A stretch of DNA of 64,000 nt from Turritopsis dohrnii (lineage: Eukaryota > Cnidaria > Hydrozoa > Anthoathecata > Oceaniidae). This document shows positions 44,664 to 55,330 of this stretch, one piece after another. Every line of letters begins with the position of its first letter. Positions within the stretch are counted from its first letter, which is position 1. A program made the translations under genes and the position numbers. The stretch spans positions 1,054,001 through 1,118,000 of the forward strand of contig BQMF02000053.1 in assembly GCA_027922465.2 (NCBI GenBank). Direction: 5' to 3'. The notes below the pieces were generated by a model. The model saw only the letters and a program-made list of their open reading frames with translations. It searched no databases and was not told the origin of the DNA.

Positions 44664-47600
44664 CTATTTTTCTTTTATCTGTAATTTAATTCCGTCATGA
44701 TCAGAATAGTAAACAAAATGCATAGAAATCTTAGTGGCAGTATGTTGAGCAAGATCTTTGTGGATGTACACATGATCAATTAATGACCCAGAAATATGAG
44801 TAGCAGTTTCATTTGTTAATACATAATTCTCATTTAAATAATTATGCAACATGGTGCTATTTGATTGCAGGGCATTAATGTTGAAATCTCCCAAAATTAT
44901 ATGGACCAGGTCAACTTGGCTACTCAAATGTTGGATCAGATATAAAAAATTTGCTAGACTTAGGTTGTTTTTTCTATATAAAAGTATGATGTTCAGATGG
45001 TCAGAGAAAGTATCAGGTTTACACAATGTATAAAGAGAAGCTCCTGGAATGGAAATATTATTGATCAATGTGACATCATCATTATATGCTAATGCAATGT
45101 TTGAAAACTTGTCATTACTAGTGTTGTTGAATTCCAATGAAAAAGGAGTCAAAGTACTTGTTATTTGTGTGGTGTCCATGTTGGATGTCAATTGAGTTTC
45201 AGTAAAACAAAGTACATCACTTTCCATAAGCACATTATCATGCTTAACATCGATCGCATGTTTCGAAAGAGAACGAACATTAAGTAATGAAATTGACAGG
45301 ACTTCTTCTGAACTTTCTGAATTTATATAATCTAGAGATAGATTTTCTCTCATAAATCCATACTCAGCAGTTGCTCTTGGATCGGTGGTAACATGTTTCT
45401 TATCAATGTCTCCTAAGATATACAATCCAGCTAAAGACGTTACACGACTTAAAGCAACATAAACTTGACCAGAATTAAATCGCTTTTGTCGAAGCATATC
45501 AAGACTGAATACTATTTTGGGGAATGTTTTACCTTGAACTTTATGTACTGTACAAGCCCATGAAAGAACTAATGGAAATTGAAGCCTTTTTATTACTGGC
45601 GATGATAAACTATTCTTCCTTATTTTTATTTCCTTTTCAACTCTGTTGATTGGGACTAAGCTGTGAGCTCTTCCAAAAGGATCACTATTAATGACTTTTA
45701 CCCCTATATCTTCATCATCCATTTTCAGATATATAGTAACTATGTTACCTCTTTGATCAAACTTCAGATGTTCAACTCTTCCTATTTGACCATTACACAG
45801 TTTATCTTCGACGTCAAGATTTGATGTCAACATCACCTTTGCTTTTATCTTTAATGAAAGTTTTTGAGCTAATCCACCAGTATCCATTTGACTTCGCTGA
45901 TACACCTTTTCAAGAACACTTGCTGCAATATTCTCAGGCAACTTATCGATGGCTTCAATTTCGTACTCAAAACCTGGTAGTTCTCGTAATTTTCTCTGGT
46001 TATGTTCATTAACTAAAGCATTCTCAGCCCAAATATGAATAGCATCATTTGGATAGTTTGGGTCATCTATTTCAATTCTTCTTGATTGTAGTATTTCTCT
46101 ATCTCTGTCTGTCAGTAATCCTAACCTAATATTGTTTAAAAGATCGATGAATGTTTGATCACCTCGTTGTCTCATGACTTCAGTAAGTTCAGCAATTTTG
46201 AAATATCGCCAACAGTGAAAGATATTCAACATATGATCATTAAATTCCGCAAAAACAGGTTTTTGTTGAATTGGTGGCAATTGATAAAAGTCACCACAAG
46301 CAATTATTGATATTCCTGCAAAGGGAAGATCTTCAGTACAACCAAATATCTCACATAATCTTTGATGAATATACAAAAGTAGCTTGTTTGAGACCATGGA
46401 AATTTCATCGATAATTATAACTTTAAGTTCACTATACTTTTGTCTAAGCGAACTTCTTTTTTTGTCGCTTAATTTTGAAACACATTTACCACTCGTTCGA
46501 TCTGGTAATATCCCTAACGCTGAATGGATAGTTGAACCATCAATATTCACAGCTGCAACTCCAGTTGGTGCTAACATTAACATTCTCTCTTTGTTGTGTT
46601 CACCTGAACCATAAGCCAGAGCTTTATGTAAGTACATCTTGATAGTTGTTAGTAGATGTGATTTTCCGCATCCAGCACTCCCAGTAATGAAAATTTGAAA
46701 AGGTTCTTGTTTTGGTGTTTCCTTGCTTTGCAAAGATTTCATTGCAGTTCTCACCCATTTATTAATGTAGTTAAATATCTCTCTTTGTTTTTTGTTTAAA
46801 GAACGGATTTTTTCATTCATTTCATCATCAGAAATTGTAATTGGTGTACAAGCCGGTGCTCCACAAATATTTTCTTCAGGAAAATCATCAACTTCCTCAT
46901 CTTTGTTTCCATTTTGTTCTAGTTCATCTCTTACAGAATCGTTTTCTTGTTCTCCAGCTGCATCCAAACCATTAGCATTATTTGCATTGAAATGAACAAA
47001 TGCATTGTCGACTATTTCACCGTAAGGTTCACAAATTTGTTTGTTAGTGTTGATGACGTCTAAAACTTCTGGATCTAATATTTTTTCTGTATATGTTCCG
47101 GATGTAGTAGCCTTTAATTCAGTTTCATTTCGGAAAGGGTAAAACATGAACAACATATGATGAGCATAGGCCTCTGGCTTCGTTATTTTGTTAGGTACAT
47201 GGTATCTTAATACACATTTGGTTTTCCGCAATTTAACGCGTTCTTTTGATGACATAAGTGGGACAGTAGTCGGTAGGCGGGTGTCTTTTTCATCGAGCAA
47301 CAGATCTTCAAGAACTTCTGGTTGGCAGTCATTTTCGTCTTCATCGGTGACTCTTACATCCAATACATAGCTGGAGAGAAATTTGGCAAAACATAGATCA
47401 TCCATCAAGGCGTATTTTCCTTTCTTAAAAGATAAGTTTGGTCTGTCCATGTAACGGTCCAACATATTTCTTTTGAAAATATTAGTCTCGTTATCAGGCA
47501 TATTTGCTATTTCTTCTTCGCTCCGGCAAACTCGATAACGGTTTTCAGGAAGATTACTATTTGCAAAGGTTACTGCTGGACATGTTTTACGTAACCAAAT

Positions 47601-50600
47601 TTCTGGCAAAACAATTGAAACTGCTTCTTGGATTGACATTTCTCTGTGAGTTCTGTAAGCCTTGGATACTGATTTCATTTTTTCATAAGCAGTTTGTCCT
47701 GTTTCATGTGCTTCTTTAGCTGCTTGTTTCATTGCTTCTGTAGATTCATCCTCTGATTTGGACAGATATGCGCACATGTACGCTACAGCTTTGTAATAAT
47801 CTAAAACAGGTTGTATGTCAATGTTTGCTTCCCATGCAAGTAAACCATCTTCGAAATAATTATTTATGAAACAGGAACCAGGAGATCGTTTAAAATGGAT
47901 CTGATAACTGCTATCAGGTGACATTTCCAGTGAACGATAATAACTTGCTTCTTCAATATCTAATTCCTGTAATATCTTTGCAATGGATTTAGGTGGGTCG
48001 TAGCTCTCTTTTGTAGGGTGATACATGTTGCGATATTTAGGATTTAATTTTTCATTGACATATTTTTGAACTTTATCTAATACTTCTTTTCGTGCTTGAA
48101 GCATTCTAATTTTCTCTTCCACAGGGACTTCGTCAGAAATTGGTTTAGCTAAACGCGTTCTGTTTGTGAAAAATTTACCAAACGAATATCTACATTCAAT
48201 ATTTTTATACTTCCGGCAAGACCTGGAGTGACTATGTGTTTGATATGTTTTTACCAAGCGAAACAACTCATCATTGCTTTGCTGTTCAGGTAGTTCACAT
48301 TTAATAATATTATCTACAAACTCAACATATTCGTCTTTATTTTTTTCACTCAATATAGGTGCATTTTCGACCCATAATAAACAATGAACATGGGGGCTAC
48401 CTCGTATTTGAAATTCAACCCGAATAGCATAATGAATAACTTTTCCAAAAGGTCCGTTCAGAACTATATGTTTGAAAAAATTTTCTACTCGAAATTGAAA
48501 ATGTCTTGCTAAGAGCACTGGGTTGCTATTAAGAATGTTTGTTCTTTCAAAATAGTTCAAATTTTGAATTTCTTCTGCCGTTAAATTCATACCCTTTAAT
48601 TTCCCTATAATTTCAACTAACTCATTCCATCTAAGATCTGCACAAGATAGTGTCATGAAGTAAGTTGGCAATCCCAGCTGTTTAACCATGGCTAGTACTT
48701 CAAAAAGAAATCTTTTCCAATATGCAGGAGTTCCTTTTAAAGTGTTCATGAAATTAAATGCTTCGTCACTAGCTATTAGCTCTCCAATTTTTTCTTTAAA
48801 ATTTTGGGATATTTGACCTGCTGTCAATCCGTCGGATTTTATTTTTTTCATAGCAATGTTGATAGATCTGTTTAAATTCAAATGTTGCATTAGTGATTGG
48901 GCAAAAAATATATAATCCGAGTCCGAAGCAAACTTTTGTTTATAATTTAATAGTCTTTGGTTGAAATATTTACAAGGACTCAATTTTTCTTTTCTGTCAT
49001 GTGTATATCCAAACTTTCCTGTCGGAAACAACCATGGATGTGCAAGTAGTTCGCAGTCATTATCACAGATTAAAGCCAAAGGTTCTCTATTTTCTCCTGG
49101 TGCAATAGTTACGTTTGCATCATCTCTAATTTCGTATGCAAGCTCAGGTACGTACGCAGTTTCAGAAACAGCCAGTCGAAGTTCATCTAAAGGATTCATG
49201 TCTTCTTCCTCGTCTCCTTGTTTGACATGCGGAATTTGACTTTCGTTTACAAAGTGGACCTCATCTTCAAATGCATTGTTTATTTCTCCGATCCAACAGC
49301 GAGGCACATTTTCTATGTTTATTTCAATGTTAGAATACAATGCATTATTTTGTTTTAAATACATCAAAATTCCTCTAACAACATCGGGCCTTACAGCTTC
49401 AAAGAAAACATTTGATTTAAATGACATTTTCTTCTTCAAAGCAACTTGGACTATGCCATTGTTATCTAATCCTCTTGGCAAAATATTACAAATGTCATCA
49501 GCTTGTATTGGGACGTTACATACAGCCCCTTTCATTTTAGGAGATTGTCCTTTTGGCATGATAGTGATCTTTTTAAATAACAATCTTTTCGAAATAATCG
49601 TTTTTTCAAGTTTGCGAACATCACTAAAGTTATCAGGCAGCTCAAACACTTCCAAATCGTTAATAACTGCTTGGCAGGGAAGTTTTTCTTTTATTAACTT
49701 TAGATGGCATGTTTGACAGATGTATTCACTGCCGTCAAAACTGAGAACTTGAAAGGCAAACACTTTTTGATCCATAGTATAAATATTATTATCGAAAATT
49801 CGAACTGATTGTTTATATAATGTTCTGTTACAACATACACAAATATAATAAGGGCCTTCTTTGATGACTTTCTTAAATGTATCAATCGATCCTATTCGTT
49901 TATTTTGTTTATCAACCCGATTTTTTTGCCGTAGTTCAAACTTGATTTCTTCAGATTGATTAGCACGTTGTTTTTTCTTATACGCTCGGGTTTTTTTTGT
50001 CAATTCTGACTTGATTTCATCAGATAATCCAGCTCTCCGATTTTGCTGTATAGTTCGATTCATTTCTCTGAGTTCAGATTTTTGTTCATCCGATAATCTG
50101 ATCCTACGATTTTGCTTTCTAGTTTTATTCTTTTCCCTTTGTTCAAATTTTTGTTCATCAGATAATCCAACCCTCTGATTTTGCATCCTTATCCGATTCT
50201 TTTCCCTATGTTTTGATTTCTGATCATCGGTAAATGAAGCCCGTTGATTATTCATGTTATTACGTTTTTTTTTAAGCATTTCTGATTTTTGGTCGGAGGA
50301 AATGCCAGCCCGATAACTTTGCATATGAGCCCGTGCTTTTGCCCGATTTTTTTCATTTTCAGCAGAATTTTGTACTTTACGTTTACGTTCATAACGACAC
50401 TTTTCAGTTCTTAGAAGTCTTCGAACCTCTACTAAAGCATCAGCACTAATCCGCACATCGTAACTCTGAACCTGATAATAAACGCCGTCTGTTTGTCCGT
50501 TGACATCAAGATAAAAGGTTTTGATATATTCCTCCGCAGAACTGACAGAATCAAATTTCATTAACACGGACACGCCATCAGAATCTGGTAAACCTGTGAT

Positions 50601-51299
50601 CTGATTACGGGCATGCGAATCGAAAATGTAAGTAAACCCATTCGCCCAAAACAAAGCCGTTGCAAAACCACTTGTGATGAAAAGAGCTCCCGTGGCATTT
50701 CCACAATGGAAACGAAAGAGGAAATTATCGCTATTTGAATGTAAAATCCCCGAGACCACACCATGCTTTTCAAGGATTATGTTAAAACTGTTGTATTGTA
50801 CGCTGTCAGGTAAGTCATCAAAAGAAAGATAACCAGAGACGCCTAACTTCCTGTACAAATCATTACCTGAAGTTAATATACGATCTAAATCCCATTGAGA
50901 CCAATACCGCAAATTCTTTAGGGCCGAATAACAAATAGACCATAATGCGTTGCATGCGCATTGTTTACCGGCGGATTCATTGAAGCGGAGATCGCCTTGA
51001 CTAAACGAACCACTAACTGTGACAGAAGGAACAGGTCCCGGATTTAATTCAACATCGCCGGCCCTTATCAAAATCATATTAACACACACAAGCAAAAAAT
51101 AAAACATCGGCAAGCTTCTTAAAAAGAAACAGGCCCCACTTGCAGTTCCATAACAGTCAAATGAATCCTTGTCCCTATTAGCCCGGGATATCTTGGTGGC
51201 GGCATAGAAACTACCTATGGTGATACGATATGCATCAACGGAAATCATATCCGCAGCAAAAACAACTACAACAACTTTGATACTTTTATCAATATTCAA
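44664..51299 (-). CDS. Helitron/Helentron RepHel protein with 2A-like peptide, protease-like, STPR-like repeat and endonuclease domains
   Basis: Uninterrupted 2211-residue rolling-circle transposase. Domains in order: hydrophobic segment about 57-78 leading to a 2A-like GDVELNPGP (81-89); a papain-fold protease-like domain (KQC114ACNALW, FDSH229ARN, about 110-265; C76/USP-like by pattern); about five 23-residue basic repeats (353-470, R-x-x-LSDEQKSELREKNR type, resembling STPR DNA-binding repeats); a CxxC..CxxC region (487-533); a Helitron-specific domain; HUH nickase motif GSPHVHCLLW (968-977) with the tyrosine pair Y1174/Y1178; PIF1-like helicase with Walker A GSAGCGKSHLL (1540-1550), Walker B VIIIDEISM (1627-1635), GDFYQLPP and a C-terminal VALSRV; and an APE/EEP endonuclease (ETQL 2034, ILGDFNIN 2135-2142, YYSDHDGI 2197-2204). 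The last domain is typical of Helentrons. All key residues are present, so the copy looks young. It encodes DNA strand nicking, unwinding and transfer. Confidence 0.93.
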   Translation of the reverse strand: MNIDKSIKVVVVVFAADMISVDAYRITIGSFYAATKISRANRDKDSFDCYGTASGACFFLRSLPMFYFLLVCVNMILIRAGDVELNPGPVPSVTVSGSFSQGDLRFNESAGKQCACNALWSICYSALKNLRYWSQWDLDRILTSGNDLYRKLGVSGYLSFDDLPDSVQYNSFNIILEKHGVVSGILHSNSDNFLFRFHCGNATGALFITSGFATALFWANGFTYIFDSHARNQITGLPDSDGVSVLMKFDSVSSAEEYIKTFYLDVNGQTDGVYYQVQSYDVRISADALVEVRRLLRTEKCRYERKRKVQNSAENEKNRAKARAHMQSYRAGISSDQKSEMLKKKRNNMNNQRASFTDDQKSKHREKNRIRMQNQRVGLSDEQKFEQREKNKTRKQNRRIRLSDEQKSELREMNRTIQQNRRAGLSDEIKSELTKKTRAYKKKQRANQSEEIKFELRQKNRVDKQNKRIGSIDTFKKVIKEGPYYICVCCNRTLYKQSVRIFDNNIYTMDQKVFAFQVLSFDGSEYICQTCHLKLIKEKLPCQAVINDLEVFELPDNFSDVRKLEKTIISKRLLFKKITIMPKGQSPKMKGAVCNVPIQADDICNILPRGLDNNGIVQVALKKKMSFKSNVFFEAVRPDVVRGILMYLKQNNALYSNIEINIENVPRCWIGEINNAFEDEVHFVNESQIPHVKQGDEEEDMNPLDELRLAVSETAYVPELAYEIRDDANVTIAPGENREPLALICDNDCELLAHPWLFPTGKFGYTHDRKEKLSPCKYFNQRLLNYKQKFASDSDYIFFAQSLMQHLNLNRSINIAMKKIKSDGLTAGQISQNFKEKIGELIASDEAFNFMNTLKGTPAYWKRFLFEVLAMVKQLGLPTYFMTLSCADLRWNELVEIIGKLKGMNLTAEEIQNLNYFERTNILNSNPVLLARHFQFRVENFFKHIVLNGPFGKVIHYAIRVEFQIRGSPHVHCLLWVENAPILSEKNKDEYVEFVDNIIKCELPEQQSNDELFRLVKTYQTHSHSRSCRKYKNIECRYSFGKFFTNRTRLAKPISDEVPVEEKIRMLQARKEVLDKVQKYVNEKLNPKYRNMYHPTKESYDPPKSIAKILQELDIEEASYYRSLEMSPDSSYQIHFKRSPGSCFINNYFEDGLLAWEANIDIQPVLDYYKAVAYMCAYLSKSEDESTEAMKQAAKEAHETGQTAYEKMKSVSKAYRTHREMSIQEAVSIVLPEIWLRKTCPAVTFANSNLPENRYRVCRSEEEIANMPDNETNIFKRNMLDRYMDRPNLSFKKGKYALMDDLCFAKFLSSYVLDVRVTDEDENDCQPEVLEDLLLDEKDTRLPTTVPLMSSKERVKLRKTKCVLRYHVPNKITKPEAYAHHMLFMFYPFRNETELKATTSGTYTEKILDPEVLDVINTNKQICEPYGEIVDNAFVHFNANNANGLDAAGEQENDSVRDELEQNGNKDEEVDDFPEENICGAPACTPITISDDEMNEKIRSLNKKQREIFNYINKWVRTAMKSLQSKETPKQEPFQIFITGSAGCGKSHLLTTIKMYLHKALAYGSGEHNKERMLMLAPTGVAAVNIDGSTIHSALGILPDRTSGKCVSKLSDKKRSSLRQKYSELKVIIIDEISMVSNKLLLYIHQRLCEIFGCTEDLPFAGISIIACGDFYQLPPIQQKPVFAEFNDHMLNIFHCWRYFKIAELTEVMRQRGDQTFIDLLNNIRLGLLTDRDREILQSRRIEIDDPNYPNDAIHIWAENALVNEHNQRKLRELPGFEYEIEAIDKLPENIAASVLEKVYQRSQMDTGGLAQKLSLKIKAKVMLTSNLDVEDKLCNGQIGRVEHLKFDQRGNIVTIYLKMDDEDIGVKVINSDPFGRAHSLVPINRVEKEIKIRKNSLSSPVIKRLQFPLVLSWACTVHKVQGKTFPKIVFSLDMLRQKRFNSGQVYVALSRVTSLAGLYILGDIDKKHVTTDPRATAEYGFMRENLSLDYINSESSEEVLSISLLNVRSLSKHAIDVKHDNVLMESDVLCFTETQLTSNMDTTQITSTLTPFSLEFNNTSNDKFSNIALAYNDDVTLINNISIPGASLYTLCKPDTFSDHLNIILLYRKNNLSLANFLYLIQHLSSQVDLVHIILGDFNINALQSNSTMLHNYLNENYVLTNETATHISGSLIDHVYIHKDLAQHTATKISMHFVYYSDHDGIKLQIKEK

Positions 51300-52479
51300 C
51301 TTCAGAATTCAGTTACTAGTTTTACGTTTTACTTTTTCTGAGTTTTGAGATTTACGAGTTTTGGCTGTTCACGTCCGTGAACTTACGTTTCCGCCAAATC
51401 AGGCGGCCCTCAAATGAGGTGAGATTGGAAGATTAGCCAAGTAGTTGTGTCGTTTCCTAAAAGTAAGAGAAGAACAGTTATATCTAACAGCATATCACAT
51501 CACTGAATATTATGAATATCAAATTACAAGAAACAAAAAATCTGATTTTTATTTTATGAATTATGATAACCATTCGCAGTGAGTAAAGGGAAGGTAAAAC
51601 CCAATTTCATTGTAATTGTTATTATGTTTCCAAAAAACATTGTCATTTGGTTGTGTTCAAACAGAGATTTGGTTCAAATGTTTGCAGTTTGTTTTTTGCC
51701 TACATGAGATACTTAAAGGGTTTATTATATACATCAATACATAAGTCTATGTTCATTTTAGAAAGAAATTGTTTCTTTTAATTTTTCCATTCTTTACCGC
51801 ATTTTTTCTCTCTTTTTAGCGGTGCCCTCCAAAAGCGACACAATTTAAAATATGCAGCGCTCACTTATTTGAGGAAATGGTAAAATTTATACCAGTTAAA
51901 TAAAAGGTTTTTACATGTAATTTCAGTCATCCAACAAAGAAGACAAAGTTTTGTACAAATAGTGTTGCTTGTAAACTCAACAATAGATACATGCTAAAAA
52001 GTATGATGCAAAATGAGTAAAAGTAAAAATCTGGAATGGGGGACCACCCCTCAAGTACATTCTTCTTGTCTTTCCCCAAATTTAAAGCTTAACTCTTGTA
52101 AAAGAAACAAGTTACACTCAAAAGACTTAAGAACCATGCTATCTTTCCTTTAACATAACACACGATTTGAAGAAAAAACTAACAACATTAGTTATTGCAT
52201 AAATTTACGCTGTATTTATCATTATGGCTGCCATATTTATTTACCCAATCATTCAAATGAAATCTAAGTGTGACCAAAATGTTGTAGAAAGAATCTGTTG
52301 TGCAAGCATATGAATAGTTCATTAACATGTATAAAAAACTTCACATGATGTGAGAATTTTGTTGAAATTATGGAGTGAATACCTAATACTTGTTCAGTAT
52401 TCACACTTACAGTCATTACTTCTGTTATTAGTTGTGCTTCAAGTACTCTCAATTTCTTTCTCTTTTAGTATACACCGTA
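51300..52479. other. 5' flank of the Helitron ORF
   Basis: A perfect 16-base palindrome GTTCACGTCCGTGAAC (about 51368-51383) and a GCC/GGC stem near 51392-51407 lie 70-110 bases upstream of the start codon and may belong to the element's 5' region or promoter. No gene. Confidence 0.4.
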
Positions 52480-52945
52480 TTTCCTCTAATAAATGCTGCC
52501 CTCACTTATCGCCGAACAATTGTAGTAAACGCCGCCCTCTACTAAACGCTCCATCTTGAAAAGCCGTGTTTAATAGAAAACAGGCTAAACAAGAATTGGT
52601 TTAATAGCTAATAGTTTTATTTGTTTTCTATCAGCAAATTCATTCACTTTTGCATGAATATTTGATGTGTAATTGATTGCTATAAATGTTTTCATAAGAG
52701 AAAGGTGACAGTGATATTGTTCTTCTTTGACATTTTTGTGAACGTATCTTTTGTGTAAAACGTTTTCACACAATCTTTTGTAACTTCTTTAAGGCTAAGG
52801 AAGCATTATTGTTAAAGTTTGCTACTGTCCATTTTTCATTTTGTAGTAAATGCCGCCCCTCTGATGAACGCCGCCCCCTATTAAACGTAGCATACAAAAA
52901 CTGGAATTTGTAATAAACGCCGCAGCCTTTATTAGAGGAAAATGG
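52480..52945 (+). repeat. ATAAACGCCGC element, inverted partner of 38800-39150
   Basis: Begins CCGTATTTCCTCTAATAAATGC and ends ATAAACGCCGCAGCC..TTATTAGAGGAAAATGG, i.e. short inverted ends plus several internal AACGCCGCCC phrases. Matches the 38.8-kb copy in reverse. Confidence 0.75.
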
Positions 52946-52969
52946 TACTTACTGTATGCTAGTGTTTGG

Positions 52970-54180
52970 AATTGAACCATAGTTACAAACCTTAGGGGAA
53001 GAAATTTTGGTAGGAAGAAGATTTTGCAGATTTCATAAAATTTGCCTTTAACCACCAAATTAAATTCTATATATAATCTTATTTTTTGTTATGCGCCAAA
53101 TTAAATTCTCACCAAATTTTATGGTTTGCTGTTATCTGCCAAATTAAATTCTTCTCAAATTTTAAGTCTTTTTATCCACCATATTTAATTTCCTGTTTTT
53201 AATCAGAGATATGCAAAAAAGATAAACAACTTCATTGTTTCTCATGAAAACTATCCGTGTCCAGTATAATTTGTTGTAAGTATTGTTTTGCGCAAATAAT
53301 TTATAATATAACTTATTACAACTTAAAGTTCACTCTAATTCCTATTAAATACCTCCTGGCCAGTTTAATGCCAACAGTCTGGGAAATCTGTACAATTGCA
53401 CGCTTAACTTCTGTGAATTAGCAGTGCAATTACACTCCTATGCTAAAACGCCAACTTTTAAAGAGTGCTATTACACGGCTACGAAATCGTCGAGATGCAG
53501 GCGGTAAACATGCAATTACAGCCTTAAAAAGCTACCATTTTGAAAACGCTTATTACGCGGTTATCACACGTAATAACGGACAGTTGCACGCTTAAAAAGA
53601 TTCTTTTAGACTCAAACTTTCCTTTCATATTTGGCTTTGCTATCAAGAATTGTTTTAAATCCATTCATATCTCCTACAAAACTTCAAAATATCATGTATA
53701 AATTTGATATCAAAGTTTCCTGAAAGAACCTCCTCGTGGATATTACATCTGCAACTATCTTTAAGATTTTTTAGCTTTGTGTTATTTTGTTTATCTTCAT
53801 TTGGCTTTTTTTTTCTTGGCATTTTCTACCCAATATTCCGGGAAACGAATCTGAAATGCCAGGACTGTTTTACGTAAAATTTATCGTAGAATAAGATACA
53901 AAAATCAGTTTTTCCCCGTTTGACTACGTGTTTTCCCGTTTAAAGAAAAACTGGACCCACCTATTCCACTTAAGCTTCTCCAGGCAGGGCGGAAAATTAA
54001 GCGTGCAATTGCAATGTTACACCCGTAGAAGTTAAGCGTGCAATTATAAGGATTTCCCAGACTGGCCAAGTTAAATGAACTTTTGCATTCTGCCAAATCA
54101 GATTCCTGCTAATTCCGCCAAATTTTTATGCCGCCAAATTTCTTTTCACCACAATTTCTTCCCCTGAGATAATATAACAA
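52970..54180. repeat. Nested MITE pair with GGGGAAGAAATT outer ends
   Basis: Outer inverted ends contain AGGGGAAGAAATTTTGG (left, about 52993) and CCACAATTTCTTCCCCT (right, about 54150). Both flanks carry several GCCAAATTAAATT/CCGCCAAATTT phrases, with a loose ~55-bp tandem at 53037-53195. A second element with its own inverted ends sits inside (53368-54077). Confidence 0.65.
53368..54077. repeat. Inner MITE with ~45-bp inverted ends, TGCAATT/AATTGCACGCTTAA motifs
   Basis: The left end has CAGTCTGGGAAATC, then AATTGCACGCTTAACTTCT; the right end (about 54030-54075) has AGAAGTTAAGCGTGCAATTA then GGATTTCCCAGACTGGCCAA. AATTGCACGCTTAA-like motifs recur at least six times inside. Confidence 0.75.
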
Positions 54181-54837
54181 TTCAATATCTCTGAGAAACA
54201 ATTTTTCTGCTTTGTTTACCATCTTTTTCCCAATGTTTTTAAGATGACGAGCAACCTCACAATTCAGACTTTATATCAGTTAAATAATAATGGGGCCAAT
54301 TAAAGCTGCTATCAAGTCTTTACTAAAAATCTTTAAGGGCATATAATAACTAATTACCCCACGCACGACAGTCAAGAGCCACACAACACAACTTAGTCTT
54401 CACGTGGTATATTAATATGACATATATATTTTCTTACCTGGCTCTTTTTCTTCCTCCTTTTTAAAATTGTATCTCAGATTTGGATACGTGGTTGCAGATG
54501 TTTTATAACAGTTACTCTGGTGATTATATTTTTCTTTCGCAAGTATACTTTGATAATAATATTCTAGCACTCTTATCTTCTAAAAGCTTGTCGCCATGAA
54601 GGTTACAACAGTAGCATGGCAATGGTTCGATCCCAGAATGCACTGGAATTCGGTGAGAATAAGGAGGAGGGCGCATTTAAAAAAATTCCTTTTTACATGA
54701 CTGAAATTGAATACATTTTGTATATAATAACTTACATGTGATATTTTAGCACTCTTATCTTGTAAAAGCAATTAATTTAGCTTAAACTTTCTCATTTTAA
54801 ACTGCAAAATCGAAGGTTAGCAATAACGGGCGTTTAA
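54181..54837. other. Gene-free DNA
   Basis: A B-box-like GGTTCGATCCC at about 54622 is isolated, with no tRNA fold around it. No gene. Confidence 0.35.
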
Positions 54838-55200
54838 CTGGGGCGTGAAGAACTGCAACATTACACACACACGGACTGACTGACGGACACGGGGAAATGA
54901 AAGATCAGCTACCTTACGGCGCTGACCAAAAATTCTCCAAGGAGTATAATTAAGTTAAACAAAATTAAATATCATGATAGAAAAAAGAAAAATGAAGCTA
55001 AAGATATAGTGGAGCAGAACGTACAGTCCGATTTAAAACCGGATTGTCTCGTAAAATAAAAAGAGACTCTTTAAGTTCTAATAAGTAACGAACTGCTTGG
55101 CGTGGGCAAGAATGTTAAGATCATCACAACTAGCCGAGTGTCCAGAATTGGATAGCTCTTAGAATTTTGTCGGGTTTTTTTTGTTCTCTACTAATGTTCT
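54838..55200. repeat. Repeat with GACGGACACGGG and GGCGCTGACC blocks
   Basis: Contains ACACACACGGACTGACTGAC, GATCAGCTACCTTACGGCGC and the GTTTTTTTTGTTCTCTAC end, inverted relative to 44036-44250. Confidence 0.45.
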
Positions 55201-55218
55201 TTGTTGGTTTACACTCCT

Positions 55219-55330
55219 ATATCTATTGTATTGTATTGTATTGTAACTTTATTTCCTGTTGACATTATCCCTAGTACAATTACATAAGTAATGACTAAAT
55301 CAAGTCAACAAAACAATTAAAAATTAAAAT
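55219..55330 (-). repeat. LINE 3'-end-like fragment with TTGTA microsatellite
   Basis: (TTGTA)4 at 55223-55245 followed by ACTTTATTTCCTGTTGACAT, in the layout of a reversed LINE 3' UTR and short tandem tail. Confidence 0.5.

Noticed and set aside
44851..51000. Several plus-strand reading frames opposite the Helitron (e.g. 49276-49716)
   Set aside because: Antisense shadows of a well-supported 2211-codon gene, with no domain of their own.
53037..53195. GCCAAATTAAATT tandem as an independent satellite
   Set aside because: The same phrases occur at the opposite end near 54067-54130, so they are better read as terminal parts of the MITE at 52970-54180.
54615..54640. B-box-like GGTTCGATCCC suggesting a tRNA or SINE
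   Set aside because: No A box, no cloverleaf arms and no CCA-proximal stem around it.
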